Assembly: GCA_900556395.1 (NCBI GenBank)
Contig: USOQ01000015.1
Coordinates: 1 to 43,235, forward strand
Origin: Candidatus Segatella caccae
Lineage (GTDB): Bacteria > Bacteroidota > Bacteroidia > Bacteroidales > Bacteroidaceae
Length of the DNA stretch: 43,235 bases
Reading direction: 5' to 3'
The translations under genes were made by a program, and so were the position numbers. This document shows positions 33,601-42,846 of this stretch, in pieces; within the stretch, counting starts at the first letter, position 1, and each line of letters starts with the position of its first letter. Under the pieces are notes generated by a model that was not told where the DNA came from, did not search any database, and saw nothing but the letters and a program-made list of their open reading frames with translations.

Positions 33601-34816
33601 TAGGTGACTCACCAAACTTATCTGCCACAAAATGCTGACTCTGTGTAAGATCTTGATTGAACACGAAGAGACCTTTACCATAAGTGGAGATCCAGATAAG
33701 ACCATGCTTATCCTCTACGATGTGAAAACGCTCATAATCGATGTAATTGGTGGTTTGCTGAGGGAAGAGACTCAGGGACACCAACTTGCCTTGCTTCACC
33801 AAGCGTAGCACTCCTGTCTTGTTGTATATCCACTTACGGCCTCTGTTATCAATGATAATCCTACCATTAGGTATCAGCCATTCACCCTCACATTCAGCAA
33901 CCTCTCCCGTACGCACATCGATAGAGAAAGAGCGGCGGTTGGTAAAAATTATCCATCTGTTGCCCATGAGCAAATCGCCGGTAGCTACCTCACCGTCAAC
34001 ATAGGCTACATGGGAAAAACGCTGCAACTTGCCTTGTCGAAGAACATAGACATCGCCCTTCTCCGAAACCATCAGCATCTTATGATGGAAGGAGCGCGTA
34101 CGTGACATTCTCATGCCCTTGGCTATGCAGAACAGGCGACCTTCGGAATAAAGGAAAACCTTGTCCGTAGTACAAAGCACCACATTGTCTTTGTCCAGAC
34201 TGTCTATCAGGGGGACTCGGGAAGAACCTATTTCTGCCTGGGCAAACCTACGTGTCAAGAAAGAACCACTGCGATAGTCTACCAACATGGCTCCATCTTT
34301 GGCTCCCCAAAGCCAGAACATTCCGTCACAGACCAGTTTCCACTTAGTGAAATGAAGCTTCTCTACTTCCTGACAGTACTTCTCCTCCTTGCCGTCCACC
34401 ATATTCAGGCAAGTTAATCTCTCAGAAGAAGAATACACCCACAACTTCTTATAGGTAACATCCTCCAAAGCCTTCTTCGTACGACCGATTAAAGCAGAGA
34501 CGCCAGTACTGTCGTTGTCCAAATAGGTTGTTACCACGTTACCGTCGTAGCGGGCAAGTCCATTATACGTGGAAAACCACAGAAAGCCCTTCTGGTCCTG
34601 TTGCATATCGCTAACGACATTAGAGGGCAATCCTTCCTGAATGGTTACCTTTTTCGCCTTCACCTCTATGGGTAATGACAGCGTATCGACAGCCTTCTCA
34701 CAGGTAACAGAGGTCTTTGGCATCTCTCCTTTAGAGTTTTGCACTCCCTTTTGATGGCAAGAACCCATGAGAAGAGCCATAGCTACCAGTAAAAGCAAAC
34801 TACTATATTCCTTCAT
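30611..34816 (-). CDS. Hybrid two-component system regulator (HTCS) of PUL2
   Basis: This 1401-residue one-protein signalling system starts with a hydrophobic signal ending LLMGSC, which fits a lipobox with Cys20. A periplasmic double beta-propeller (to about residue 760) and a Y_Y_Y domain (about 765-840) follow, then one transmembrane helix (about 847-866). The kinase has His896 in NIAHEFRTPL, the N-box Asn1012/Asn1016 and DTGVGIP near 1043. The receiver (1154 to about 1270) has Asp1162-Asp1163, phospho-acceptor Asp1204 and Lys1256. An AraC-type HTH domain forms about the last 85 residues. HTCS proteins bind a glycan fragment in the periplasm and activate a cognate PUL. It is on the same strand as, and just downstream of, susC-susD, has its own promoter, and is very likely their regulator. 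Confidence 0.93.
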   Translation of the reverse strand: MKEYSSLLLLVAMALLMGSCHQKGVQNSKGEMPKTSVTCEKAVDTLSLPIEVKAKKVTIQEGLPSNVVSDMQQDQKGFLWFSTYNGLARYDGNVVTTYLDNDSTGVSALIGRTKKALEDVTYKKLWVYSSSERLTCLNMVDGKEEKYCQEVEKLHFTKWKLVCDGMFWLWGAKDGAMLVDYRSGSFLTRRFAQAEIGSSRVPLIDSLDKDNVVLCTTDKVFLYSEGRLFCIAKGMRMSRTRSFHHKMLMVSEKGDVYVLRQGKLQRFSHVAYVDGEVATGDLLMGNRWIIFTNRRSFSIDVRTGEVAECEGEWLIPNGRIIIDNRGRKWIYNKTGVLRLVKQGKLVSLSLFPQQTTNYIDYERFHIVEDKHGLIWISTYGKGLFVFNQDLTQSQHFVADKFGESPIASNYLLGIIADRHDGIWVSSEYGGVSHIQVMDKGVERIYPNGEGNMDFSNVVRMVKKLPDGTVMVGTREGSLYHYSADMRQLLGKSHFDSNVYSIAQMPNGETWMGTRGKGIYGAKGLDFRDKNVFCMTPDAKHRMWIGTFGKGLSLALPRSGGYAVKTFFADSVGLNEVRCMVVDKKGVLWCGTSGGLIRIPTDEFVHDAKAFQVYVRDYEIRDVLIDRQERLWLSVSGEGLVQVELRDGNMEPKFHVFNTSNGLVNNLVQSVVDTPDGNLWISTQQGVTAWNARKKSFENYMFSRNPMGNVYNENSAVCLDDGRVVLGGNYGLTVIQPSRLSHVSGLTDVVFTSYPYSEEITLTYEQRSPNIHFSTLDYSDVRNVKYTYRLEGFDQTWSTPSSIPWAAYRKLPAGKYILHVKACSSDGIWGKESMLVIHIKPPFYLTSWAIMVYVLLVLGVIILVVKFVHDKNVLRNRIRLEQELTRYKLVFFTNIAHEFRTPLTLMQGSLEKEKRIMKANRWQTELEKTIRVMDKSVQRMLRLIDQLLEFRKMQAGKLKLSLQETDAVMFVKAICRMFDDAAESKEIAYSFESSEPTYTMFLDQQMIDKVVFNLLSNAFKYTPSQGSIGVSLSFTDVMTIRVADTGVGIPQEKRAQLFSRFMQSSYTGESFGIGLHLTYELVKTHHGDITYQENEGGGSVFVVTIPLQKDCYEASDFLVKDSPILKAGLSQEHDKLEDMMKDVTQQQTSVTPLNRRTILLIEDDNDVREFLLSELENCFELKVASDGKTGIQMAKEEDIDLVVSDVMMPGMNGFELTKRLKNSFETSHIPIILLTALSTDENVLEGTESGADAYITKPFSPQLLMARILQLLNQREILRQKFSKEPQEIRSAMLSNDQDSLFVKRLDSIIYSRLGEQDLSVDKVAGLLHLGRTIFYKKVRGTTGYTPNEYIRVIRLRKAAELLKEGEKNVSEVAYAVGFDNPYYFSKCFKEQFGMPPSQYRS

Positions 34817-34839
34817 TTATGATTTGTTCTAAATATCAT

Positions 34840-34873
34840 TGCAAAGATACGATAAATACTTGAGAACTCCAAA
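34840..34873 (-). promoter_or_regulatory. HTCS promoter
   Basis: Minus-strand -7 TATCTTTGC (34840-34848) and -33 TTTG (34870-34873) are separated by 21 bp, giving the regulator its own promoter independent of susCD. Confidence 0.75.
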
Positions 34874-34905
34874 TATTACACTACCTACCAAACTATTAAA
34901 AATAT

Positions 34906-34943
34906 CGAAAAAGGGGACGAGCTCATCACGAGTTCGTCCCCCT
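34906..34943 (-). terminator. Terminator of the PUL2 susCD transcript
   Basis: GGGGACGAGCTC (34913-34924) pairs with GAGTTCGTCCCC (34930-34941) with one G-U pair. On the minus strand the stem runs into a T-run (the A-run at 34906-34912). It separates susD from the HTCS gene. Confidence 0.85.
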
Positions 34944-35083
34944 TGTTACTAAATAATTCTTATTTACCGAAATGTATGTACTGTACTAAAAACAATCTTT
35001 ACTTGTAAGCTGGATGCTGCTGACCATTTTACCAAATAAAATCTATTGTTTCAAAAAACACATTTTATATGGAAAATACACAT

Positions 35084-37114
35084 TTACTGTTCATAACCTG
35101 GCAACTGAGTCAGGTTAGGGTTGTCAACCATTGGATGACCAGCACTCTTGTTTGCAAAAGGAAGTAATTCGCAATGATTTTCCACATATCCATAATACAA
35201 GCCATCACTTCCGTCAGCAGCCTCAATCCAATTAGGATAAGTTCCTCCATTCTCAGACTTTCCTGTAGGCTTGGTATAAATGATATTACCTATCTGTAAA
35301 GCCTTAGCACCACCAGAGAAACCAACAGACTGACGTGCCTTTACATTGAATGAGCTGTTATATGCCTCAAACATATTGACAGGATACCATTTATCGCCAT
35401 TATTCACAGCTATTCCATGCGCTTGAACAATTTCTGCCAACTTTGCCTGATTAGGAACGGTCTTCAAAATTTCGATTTCGTGAGCATCAGTAATGTCAAT
35501 ATAGTCAACTGCCAAGAACTCGTCGCCATATACCTGCGCATCTTTGTGGAACTTGTAAAGACGATAAGTAGCAACATTAGCATATGCTCCTCGTTTATCG
35601 GACAAATCCTTCATATCCTGCTTAGTCTGAGCAATTTCCTTAGCCAAACGTCCCATACGAATCAAATCTGTTCGGAGCATAAACTCTGTAGCAAATTCCC
35701 ACTTTCTTTCTTGAGCCAAAGCATCATCGAAGGCTGTTTGAGTTGAAGGAATCTCCATATCAGCAATTCCTGCACGTTCACGTACTTCCTTTAATGCATT
35801 CTTTGCTTCAGAAGTCGGTCCATTATTCAAGAAATTCTCAGCCTCTGCATACATCAGGAGCACATCTGCATAACGAAGAATTGGAATATTCAAGTTACGT
35901 TTGCTCGCATCTTGTGGCTCGACACACCAAGACAGACGGAACTTTCCAGACATGATGCAAGAGTAAGTTGTACCAACATCGACCCAAGTATCACTACTTT
36001 TACCTTTATTTAAGAAATAAATACTGTAAGAAGTACAATTGACATCTCTACGAGTATCTTTCTTGTCAAAAGAGAGATAATAGGTAGGCAAAATAAACTG
36101 CATAGCTTTGCGTGAACCAAACGTGCCGCCTCTTGAACCTGGATGTGCATAAATCTGGAATTTAGAGTTGGTCTCTGAACCATATTGAGCTAAAGAGAGA
36201 AGCATTTCTGAATTGACAGCGGTTAGATTACGCTGATCAAAGTTATACCATAAATTCTCATAACCACTCTTGCCGTTAGCTGCTTTTACCAAATAGTTTT
36301 CACCTTTATTAATAACAGCCTTGCAAGCATTGTCAGCAATCTGATACAACTCCTTTACTCGTTCTGCATCGTCACAACGCTTCACTTGCATGGTATTAAC
36401 GTCATTGGTTTCAAGATTCCAGCGAAGAGAATAGCCACCTGCATATAGCGCTGTACGTGCAAGTAAAGCATAAGCTGCCTGCTTAGTAAAGCGTTCTGTA
36501 GTTGCATATCCACTCTCAGAGAACCATGGCAAATAATCAACCGCCTGCTGAAGGTCTGCGATTATCTTGTCATAGATTTCATCACGTGAAGTACGCTTTG
36601 GATACAAGGCCTCATTCTTATCTGAAATATCATCCATAGGCAACCAACGAGCTGGCACATCACCATAAACACGTATTAAGTTAAGATAACCGAAAGCACG
36701 AAGGCACAAGGCCTCACCTAACATTGAGTTACGCTTATTGCTCTCTGCCATTCCACTCAAGTTTTTGATGGCAATATTAGCTTGCTCTATTGCACCATAC
36801 TCTTCATTATATACTCCTGTCAATGTCGTAGGAGTAGTAGCATCATACTTATAGTTACAAATATTATACTTAGAGTTATTGGTCGTTCCATCCTCACATG
36901 AATGCATAACACCATCACCCATGCCCATTTGATAATAAAAATCGCCTGGGACAATACCTCTATAACACCCTTGTACGAACAAGTCTGCATTAGTTTCATT
37001 CTGAAAAGCGAACTCTGTATCGTCAGATTTATATGCCTCCATATCAAGCCAATCGTTACAAGAGGTCAATCCGATTGTAGCCATTACAGCCACGAATATC
37101 TTATTTATCTTCAT
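35084..37114 (-). CDS. SusD-like glycan-binding lipoprotein (PUL2), large
   Basis: This 676-residue lipoprotein has a signal ending GLTSC, with Cys19 as the lipidated residue, followed by NDWLDMEAY. SusD/RagB hallmarks are LCLRAFGYLNLIRVYGDVP, the repeated helical pairs, RYADVLLMYAEAENFL, and QERKWEFATEFMLRTDLIRMG near the C-terminal part. It is longer than the PUL1 partner (488), with an insert or extension in the last 150 residues, which may form extra binding surface. It is 32 bp downstream of susC on the minus strand and followed by a strong terminator. The ligand is unknown; the base composition of this pair looks AT-richer than its neighbours. Confidence 0.94.
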   Translation of the reverse strand: MKINKIFVAVMATIGLTSCNDWLDMEAYKSDDTEFAFQNETNADLFVQGCYRGIVPGDFYYQMGMGDGVMHSCEDGTTNNSKYNICNYKYDATTPTTLTGVYNEEYGAIEQANIAIKNLSGMAESNKRNSMLGEALCLRAFGYLNLIRVYGDVPARWLPMDDISDKNEALYPKRTSRDEIYDKIIADLQQAVDYLPWFSESGYATTERFTKQAAYALLARTALYAGGYSLRWNLETNDVNTMQVKRCDDAERVKELYQIADNACKAVINKGENYLVKAANGKSGYENLWYNFDQRNLTAVNSEMLLSLAQYGSETNSKFQIYAHPGSRGGTFGSRKAMQFILPTYYLSFDKKDTRRDVNCTSYSIYFLNKGKSSDTWVDVGTTYSCIMSGKFRLSWCVEPQDASKRNLNIPILRYADVLLMYAEAENFLNNGPTSEAKNALKEVRERAGIADMEIPSTQTAFDDALAQERKWEFATEFMLRTDLIRMGRLAKEIAQTKQDMKDLSDKRGAYANVATYRLYKFHKDAQVYGDEFLAVDYIDITDAHEIEILKTVPNQAKLAEIVQAHGIAVNNGDKWYPVNMFEAYNSSFNVKARQSVGFSGGAKALQIGNIIYTKPTGKSENGGTYPNWIEAADGSDGLYYGYVENHCELLPFANKSAGHPMVDNPNLTQLPGYEQ

Positions 37115-37146
37115 TACTTTTCGTATTTAATATTTTACACTTAAAC

Positions 37147-40100
37147 TTAGAATGTAACATTCAAGCCCACAACAAAGCTCCTTGAGCGAGGGTAAGTAGA
37201 ACTGTCATAACCAGGGGTTGTAGCAACACCATTTGCAGCAGATACCTCTGGATCATAACCGTCATAACCTGTAATGGTTGCCACATTATAAACTGTAAAG
37301 TATATACGGGCATTGCTGATATATGCCTTGTTCACCCAAGCTTTAGGGAATGTATAACCCAAAGTAATCTGCGACAAACGTAAATATGAACCATCTTCAA
37401 CATAATAAGAAGAAGGATAAGTGATACAATTGGTATTCACCTTGCTTGGACTCCATGTACGAGAAGCTTCATTTGGATTTAATTCCTTCAAACGAGCTAA
37501 CGTAGTCGCAGTTTTACCTGTCGTTGGATCTATGAGACGATAATAGTTGTCACCAAATTCTGAAGGAACATTTTGGAACATGGCGTATGGGCTCAAGCTA
37601 TGCTTAGTGGCATTGTAAATGTCATTTCCTATTGAGAACTTCATAAACATGTTGAAATCGAAGCCTTTATAGGTGAGCGTATTGTTGAAACCACCAACGC
37701 AATCAGGTGTACCGTTACCTATCTTAACCATCTTTTTTGTAAACTTGGTTCCATCCTCGTTGTCTGCTGCAAACTTGATGTCACCAGGCTGGATATTTGT
37801 CTTATCTACAGAGACTACACCTTCTTTAAGTACAAACTTACCATTTACTTCTTCGAAATCATCGGTTGTATAGATACCTTCGTATTTATAACCATACATA
37901 TCTCCCAACTCTTGACCTACTGTTGCATAATAAGTTACAGAACCACTTCTGTTACCACCAACAGTGAACACTTTACTGTCTTGTCCGTTTTCCAAAGAAA
38001 TCACCTTTGACTTATTGAAAGATAGATTCAAATCAGAAGTCCAACGGAAATTCTTAGTCTGTACATTGACTGTATTCAAGGTAAATTCCCAACCACGATT
38101 GCGCATCTTACCAATATTCTGATATTGGTAAGAATAACCTGTACTTGCAGGGACAACACTCTGCATCAACAAGTTGCTTGCTTCGTTGTTATACCATTCT
38201 GCAGTCAAATTAATACGACTGTTAAGAAAAGATACGTCCACACCAATATTGGTGGAATTTAAAGATTCCCACTGCAAAGCACTATTTCCAAGTGTACCAC
38301 TCAATGCATAAGCTGGATTAGTGGTACTGTTATTCATAGGATAGATGGTCTGTGACACGTTGGTACGATACAGATAATCAGAAATATCATTATTTCCTGT
38401 AGCACCATAACCCACACGTAACTTCAAACTACTAACCACATCATTGATCGGTTTATCCCTAAAGAATTTTTCCTCTGAGATACGCCAAGCACCTGCAATA
38501 GAAGGGAAATATCCCCACTGATGCCCACGAGCGAACTTGGAAGAACCATCAGCACGAAGAGACGCTGTCAATATATAACGTTCATCGTAATTGTAATTCA
38601 AACGACCGAAGAAAGAAACGATTCCACTATGAGAATGTCCCGAGCTTTTTTCCTTTACATTAGCTACAGAAATATCATCCAAGCCATGGTTAGGAACAGG
38701 GAACTTATTTAAGGTCATAGAATTACTCTCTGACTCAGAGTAAGTCGTTTCTTGACCCAACAAAGCTGTTATTTTATGCTTCTTTGCAAAAGTTTGGTGA
38801 TAATTCAATGTATTAGTAACCTGCCACTTATAGCTTTCACTATTACCTATACTACCGTTAATACCCGTATTAACAGGATCCATGATGTAAGATGTAGATC
38901 TTTCATCTGCAAAAGAAGTTGACTTGGCATTGCTCCAAGTATAACTACCTGCTGTACGCCAAGTAAAATGTTTCAAAAAATCAAATTCCAAACCAGCATT
39001 AACAGTAAAAAGACGTGAATGTTTTTTACTTGTTGAAGCAAGATTTTGGATCAACGGATTGGCAGTATCGTAAGAAGAGTCAAGGCTGGAAAAATCTGGA
39101 TAAGTCTGTTCATTAAGCAGTTGATCCAGAGTAAACATAGTACCTCCTGTAATGGGTTGAAGAAGGACACTCTTCATTCCTGAATAAGCTCCTCCGCCAT
39201 GGACACTACGTCCACTAAACATTGTGTTCACATCCAGACGGATTCCTTTATAAAGCTCAGAATTCACCTTTGCACGGAAAGAATTCTTTTTGTCATTATG
39301 GTTAGCCAACAATCCATCTTGATTATAATAATTGTAGCTCAACATTACCTGAGTCTTATCGGTACCGGTAGTAATATTAATGTTGTGATTTTGCTTGAAA
39401 GCAGAACCGCCAAAGACTTCATCCTGCCAATCTAAAGAAGCTGCATTTGCATAATTACTTTCTATACGATCATAAACACCCGTATAAAAATCAGCTTCAT
39501 CTGTTGCCTTACCATTATCAAACACATTACTCCAAATAGAAGCCTTACCATTCAAAGCTGCCATCTCATACTGATATTTAACAAAATCAGCAGCATTACT
39601 CATCATATCCAACTTCTTAGACAACACATCAAAAGCAAAATAAGTGTTATAGTTGATTTGGGTCTTACCTTTATGACCTGATTTTGTCGTAATCAATATT
39701 ATACCATTAGATCCACGAGCACCATAAATCGCAGTAGAAGAAGCATCCTTCAAAACATCAATACTCTCAATATCGTTTACATCAATATTCTCCAAGGCAT
39801 TGCTCATTTCGAAGCCATCCACAATATACAGCGGCTCTGAGCCTTGAGTTAAGGACATACCACCACGAACTGTTACAGTAGAACTGGAACCTGGTGCACC
39901 ACTTTTAGAAATAATATTAACGCCCGCAGCCTTTCCTGCTAAAGCTTGTGCAGCAGATGTAACAGGTACATTTACCAATTCCTTACCATTTACAGAAGCT
40001 GTTGCACCAGTCAAATCTTTCTTTTTTACCTTAGCATAACCAATAGAAACAACCTCATCGAGCATCTGAGCCTCGGGCTCGAGCTGTACATTAATCTGTG

Positions 40101-40377
40101 TACGGCCCTTGATGTCTACTGTCTTGGTCTTATAACCTACATAAGAAATAACCAAAGACTTGGCAGATGAAGGAACGGTCAGCTTAAAGTTACCATCCAC
40201 GTCGGTAACGGTGCCTGTATTACCTGGCACAACTTTTACCGTCGCACCGATAACTACATCCATGTCATCCGTCACTTGTCCTGAAATAGTCACCCCTTGA
40301 GCGAGGCCTTTCACAGGAACCACCAGCAGCATGAACAATACCATGCATACTTGGAACATAAGTGATTTGTTTTGCAT
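37147..40377 (-). CDS. SusC-like TonB-dependent outer-membrane transporter (PUL2)
   Basis: This 1076-residue SusC protein has a signal peptide (about 1-27, ending KGLAQ), a carboxypeptidase-D-like domain (about 29-100), a TonB box (EVVSIGY, 108-114), and a plug containing VTVRGGMSLTQGSEPLYIVDG. A long beta-barrel ends VVGLNVTF with a terminal aromatic residue. It is followed by susD and preceded, with an 80-bp gap, by the six-hairpin glycosidase gene, so the three may share one transcript; no strong promoter was found directly upstream. It imports oligosaccharides with its SusD partner. The substrate is unknown. Confidence 0.95.
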   Translation of the reverse strand: MQNKSLMFQVCMVLFMLLVVPVKGLAQGVTISGQVTDDMDVVIGATVKVVPGNTGTVTDVDGNFKLTVPSSAKSLVISYVGYKTKTVDIKGRTQINVQLEPEAQMLDEVVSIGYAKVKKKDLTGATASVNGKELVNVPVTSAAQALAGKAAGVNIISKSGAPGSSSTVTVRGGMSLTQGSEPLYIVDGFEMSNALENIDVNDIESIDVLKDASSTAIYGARGSNGIILITTKSGHKGKTQINYNTYFAFDVLSKKLDMMSNAADFVKYQYEMAALNGKASIWSNVFDNGKATDEADFYTGVYDRIESNYANAASLDWQDEVFGGSAFKQNHNINITTGTDKTQVMLSYNYYNQDGLLANHNDKKNSFRAKVNSELYKGIRLDVNTMFSGRSVHGGGAYSGMKSVLLQPITGGTMFTLDQLLNEQTYPDFSSLDSSYDTANPLIQNLASTSKKHSRLFTVNAGLEFDFLKHFTWRTAGSYTWSNAKSTSFADERSTSYIMDPVNTGINGSIGNSESYKWQVTNTLNYHQTFAKKHKITALLGQETTYSESESNSMTLNKFPVPNHGLDDISVANVKEKSSGHSHSGIVSFFGRLNYNYDERYILTASLRADGSSKFARGHQWGYFPSIAGAWRISEEKFFRDKPINDVVSSLKLRVGYGATGNNDISDYLYRTNVSQTIYPMNNSTTNPAYALSGTLGNSALQWESLNSTNIGVDVSFLNSRINLTAEWYNNEASNLLMQSVVPASTGYSYQYQNIGKMRNRGWEFTLNTVNVQTKNFRWTSDLNLSFNKSKVISLENGQDSKVFTVGGNRSGSVTYYATVGQELGDMYGYKYEGIYTTDDFEEVNGKFVLKEGVVSVDKTNIQPGDIKFAADNEDGTKFTKKMVKIGNGTPDCVGGFNNTLTYKGFDFNMFMKFSIGNDIYNATKHSLSPYAMFQNVPSEFGDNYYRLIDPTTGKTATTLARLKELNPNEASRTWSPSKVNTNCITYPSSYYVEDGSYLRLSQITLGYTFPKAWVNKAYISNARIYFTVYNVATITGYDGYDPEVSAANGVATTPGYDSSTYPRSRSFVVGLNVTF

Positions 40378-40456
40378 AAAATGATTTTTTAAGTTTATAT
40401 TAGTTTATTGTTATATTTACGAACGTATTAAGCAGTGTGGCTTTTCTCCTACCAGG

Positions 40457-42550
40457 CTAAAAGAGGGGTTTCAGACCTTCCCATTTCACATCCCAGTTGC
40501 CATCTTGTGGGAATCCAGGATTAGGATGAACACTTCCGTCCCAGCCTGCACACATCATAGCTACAGCCATCAGGTAACCTCCATTACCTGGAAGATAAAG
40601 GCGAAGACGACCATCTTGATAGTTATGACCACTTACCAGATAGGTATTCTTCTGCTGTTTCATCAGCAAGGCTCCAACTGCATTCTCAGGCTCACCCATG
40701 CGAGCGGCACCCATGGCCATCATAGGATAATCCCATCCCCAAGATGTCTCCCACTTCCAGTTCTTCCAAATCCACTGCTCGGTCTTCTTCATCTTGGCAA
40801 AGTCGATTTGATGGCTGTTGTATGGGAACAAGCCAATGGCTCCCATCACTGCAGGATGATCGCTGTACATCTTTTCATTCTTATAAGTATCAGGCTCTGT
40901 CTCGGCAGCGAGATACAGACTGTCCTTGGATGCCAATGGAGATATCTTCTGAATGACATCATCCCAATGTGCATTGCGCTCCTTCCCCAATCGCTCTCGC
41001 CATGTCTGGGCTATCTGTAAAGCACAGTGCCACTGGCTCAATTCAAAAGGTGGATTGATGGTGGTAGCTGCTGGAAGAGTTTCTTGAGCAGCGATGCAAC
41101 CACGCAGAATATATCGGTCGTTCTCCTTGTCATACTCTGCAAAGTCACCCATAAACTCAGCGGTTTCATCGACCAAACGAGCATACTTTTGCAAAAGGGC
41201 TGGTGTAGGATTAGCACGATAAAGTAACTCTGCCAAATAAATCAGATGGGGCTGTTGCCAGATGAGGAAACTTCCTACATTAGAAGGAGCTTCACCCACC
41301 CATGGATCGGTCATCTTCATCCAGCGTACTCCTTTGAAGCCTTGACGCTCGGCTATCTTACGAGCATTTTCTTCTGCTTTGAAATACCAAGTTAAGGAAC
41401 GCTCTAAGAGTTCTGGATGTCCCCAAAGTGCAAACTGTGCCTGATGCCAGAGTATCATTTCAAGGTGAAACTTACCAAACCACGAGTTATAGGTAAGACC
41501 AGTTTCTTGAGGTGGGGTCTCACCGGCATCCTGAATGGCAAGGAGATATTGGCTCAACACGACACGACGCTCCATTTCCTTGGCTCGTGGGTCCTTGCAC
41601 TGGCCAAAATCTACCATGGCTCCTTTTTTCCAATAATTATTCCAGTAAGCCTTGGCTGCATCGACAACATCCGCAAATGTCTTGTTGGTTGCCGACACTT
41701 GCTCGGCATATTCGCAGGTAAGTTTCAAGTCTGTAGTCTTAGCCTGTAGCTGATAAAAGTTCTTAGCTTTCTGCTTCAAACGTGCGGTTCCTTGCCATCT
41801 AAGCATCACAAAATATACGGTTTCATCGATAGTGCGCTTCAATACTGCCGAGTTGGCGGTATGGGCTACAAGTATTGTGGAATGTAACTTATCCTTGCTC
41901 CAGTCGCAAGCATCATCGCAATGTCCTCCTGTGGGATAAGCAAAACGAATATCCACCGCGATAGGTCCCTTTGACTGTATACGAGTACCTATCATATCAA
42001 GAACAGGATCACAGGCTGTCTCTACCTGATAAGCTTTACCTTTATATGTAAAACTACTCTTAATGACTCCTTCCCACATATCCAGGGTTTGGTCTATCTG
42101 CTTAATCTGCTTGGCATCATTACCCAGCGACAATCCCAATGTACCGAGATGCAGACGATGTGGGTTCACACGATACCAGTCGCCAGCTGCCTTGGCTCGT
42201 TTGTTGTCCTTTACCTGTGCAGCATAAGGTTCCTTACGACCTCTACCAAAATCATAATTTCTCAAACTTTCTTCGGGTTGATAGTTTTCTGGATTAGCAA
42301 AAGAGTGCCATCCCCAGTCACTCATGGTTCCTAATGGTACGCCCTTGGAATAAGATTGAGGGAAAGACTGCAAACCTGTTCCATCTACTGTCATGGCAAA
42401 ACCACCATTACCTACAGAGAGCGAGTTGAGCGAATCCATTGTCGTAACATGTGGATTGTTACGCTCTACCACCTTCTGACGATTAATGGGTTGCTGAGCC
42501 ATAGAACCTAATGCAAACAATATGCAAAGGGTTAAGATACTTTTTTTCAT
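40457..42550 (-). CDS. GH65-like six-hairpin glycoside hydrolase family protein
   Basis: This 697-residue exported protein has a signal peptide (about 1-18, ending LGSMAQ). An N-terminal beta-sandwich (about 30-290) carries SLSVGNGGFAMTVDGTG, typical of GH65-type supersandwich domains. A catalytic-type (alpha/alpha)6 region follows with YNSWFGKFHLEMILWHQAQF, FLIWQQPHLIYLAELLY, SWGWDYPMMAMGAARMG, and the C-terminal YLPGNGGYLMAVAMMCAGWDG. Proteins of this kind occur widely in Bacteroidota PULs but I cannot assign a substrate. It is the first gene of the PUL2 cluster and has a consensus -7 element. Candidate general acids are the Glu of FHLEM and other conserved acids; not verified. The enzyme should be periplasmic and act on imported oligosaccharides. 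Confidence 0.75.
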   Translation of the reverse strand: MKKSILTLCILFALGSMAQQPINRQKVVERNNPHVTTMDSLNSLSVGNGGFAMTVDGTGLQSFPQSYSKGVPLGTMSDWGWHSFANPENYQPEESLRNYDFGRGRKEPYAAQVKDNKRAKAAGDWYRVNPHRLHLGTLGLSLGNDAKQIKQIDQTLDMWEGVIKSSFTYKGKAYQVETACDPVLDMIGTRIQSKGPIAVDIRFAYPTGGHCDDACDWSKDKLHSTILVAHTANSAVLKRTIDETVYFVMLRWQGTARLKQKAKNFYQLQAKTTDLKLTCEYAEQVSATNKTFADVVDAAKAYWNNYWKKGAMVDFGQCKDPRAKEMERRVVLSQYLLAIQDAGETPPQETGLTYNSWFGKFHLEMILWHQAQFALWGHPELLERSLTWYFKAEENARKIAERQGFKGVRWMKMTDPWVGEAPSNVGSFLIWQQPHLIYLAELLYRANPTPALLQKYARLVDETAEFMGDFAEYDKENDRYILRGCIAAQETLPAATTINPPFELSQWHCALQIAQTWRERLGKERNAHWDDVIQKISPLASKDSLYLAAETEPDTYKNEKMYSDHPAVMGAIGLFPYNSHQIDFAKMKKTEQWIWKNWKWETSWGWDYPMMAMGAARMGEPENAVGALLMKQQKNTYLVSGHNYQDGRLRLYLPGNGGYLMAVAMMCAGWDGSVHPNPGFPQDGNWDVKWEGLKPLF

Positions 42551-42572
42551 TTGTTTTTAGCTATTTTTGATG

Positions 42573-42581
42573 GCAAAATTA
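42573..42581 (-). promoter_or_regulatory. -7 element of the PUL2 enzyme-susCD unit
   Basis: Minus-strand TAATTTTGC fully matches the -7 consensus, 22 bp before the glycosidase start. No TTTG lies at the expected distance, consistent with dependence on the HTCS as activator. Confidence 0.6.
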
Positions 42582-42752
42582 GCGTTTTTACTAATTTACA
42601 CATACACAAAATCGTACACTCTCATATATTTCTATCCCCAAACCTTGTTTTTGTAGCAGAATAAGAACTATATCATATTACTATATAAATAATATTGAAA
42701 GCTATAAGTATGACGTTTCAACAACAAGACGGATGAGCACTTATATATAAAT

Positions 42753-42827
42753 AAAAAAAGGTGTGCCTTCAGTTGCTACTCTATGATCTATCCAACCATA
42801 GCAAAGTACAACTCAAGGCTCACCCTT
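42753..42827 (-). terminator. Long terminator hairpin after sufS
   Basis: On the minus strand an imperfect 19-bp stem (42809-42827 with 42757-42775) with a nested CTATG/CATAG pairing ends in a T7 run. It lies just past the sufS stop codon. Nothing else is seen in the 42551-42846 gap except the promoter above. Confidence 0.7.
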
Positions 42828-42846
42828 ACAGAGATTATATCTTCTA

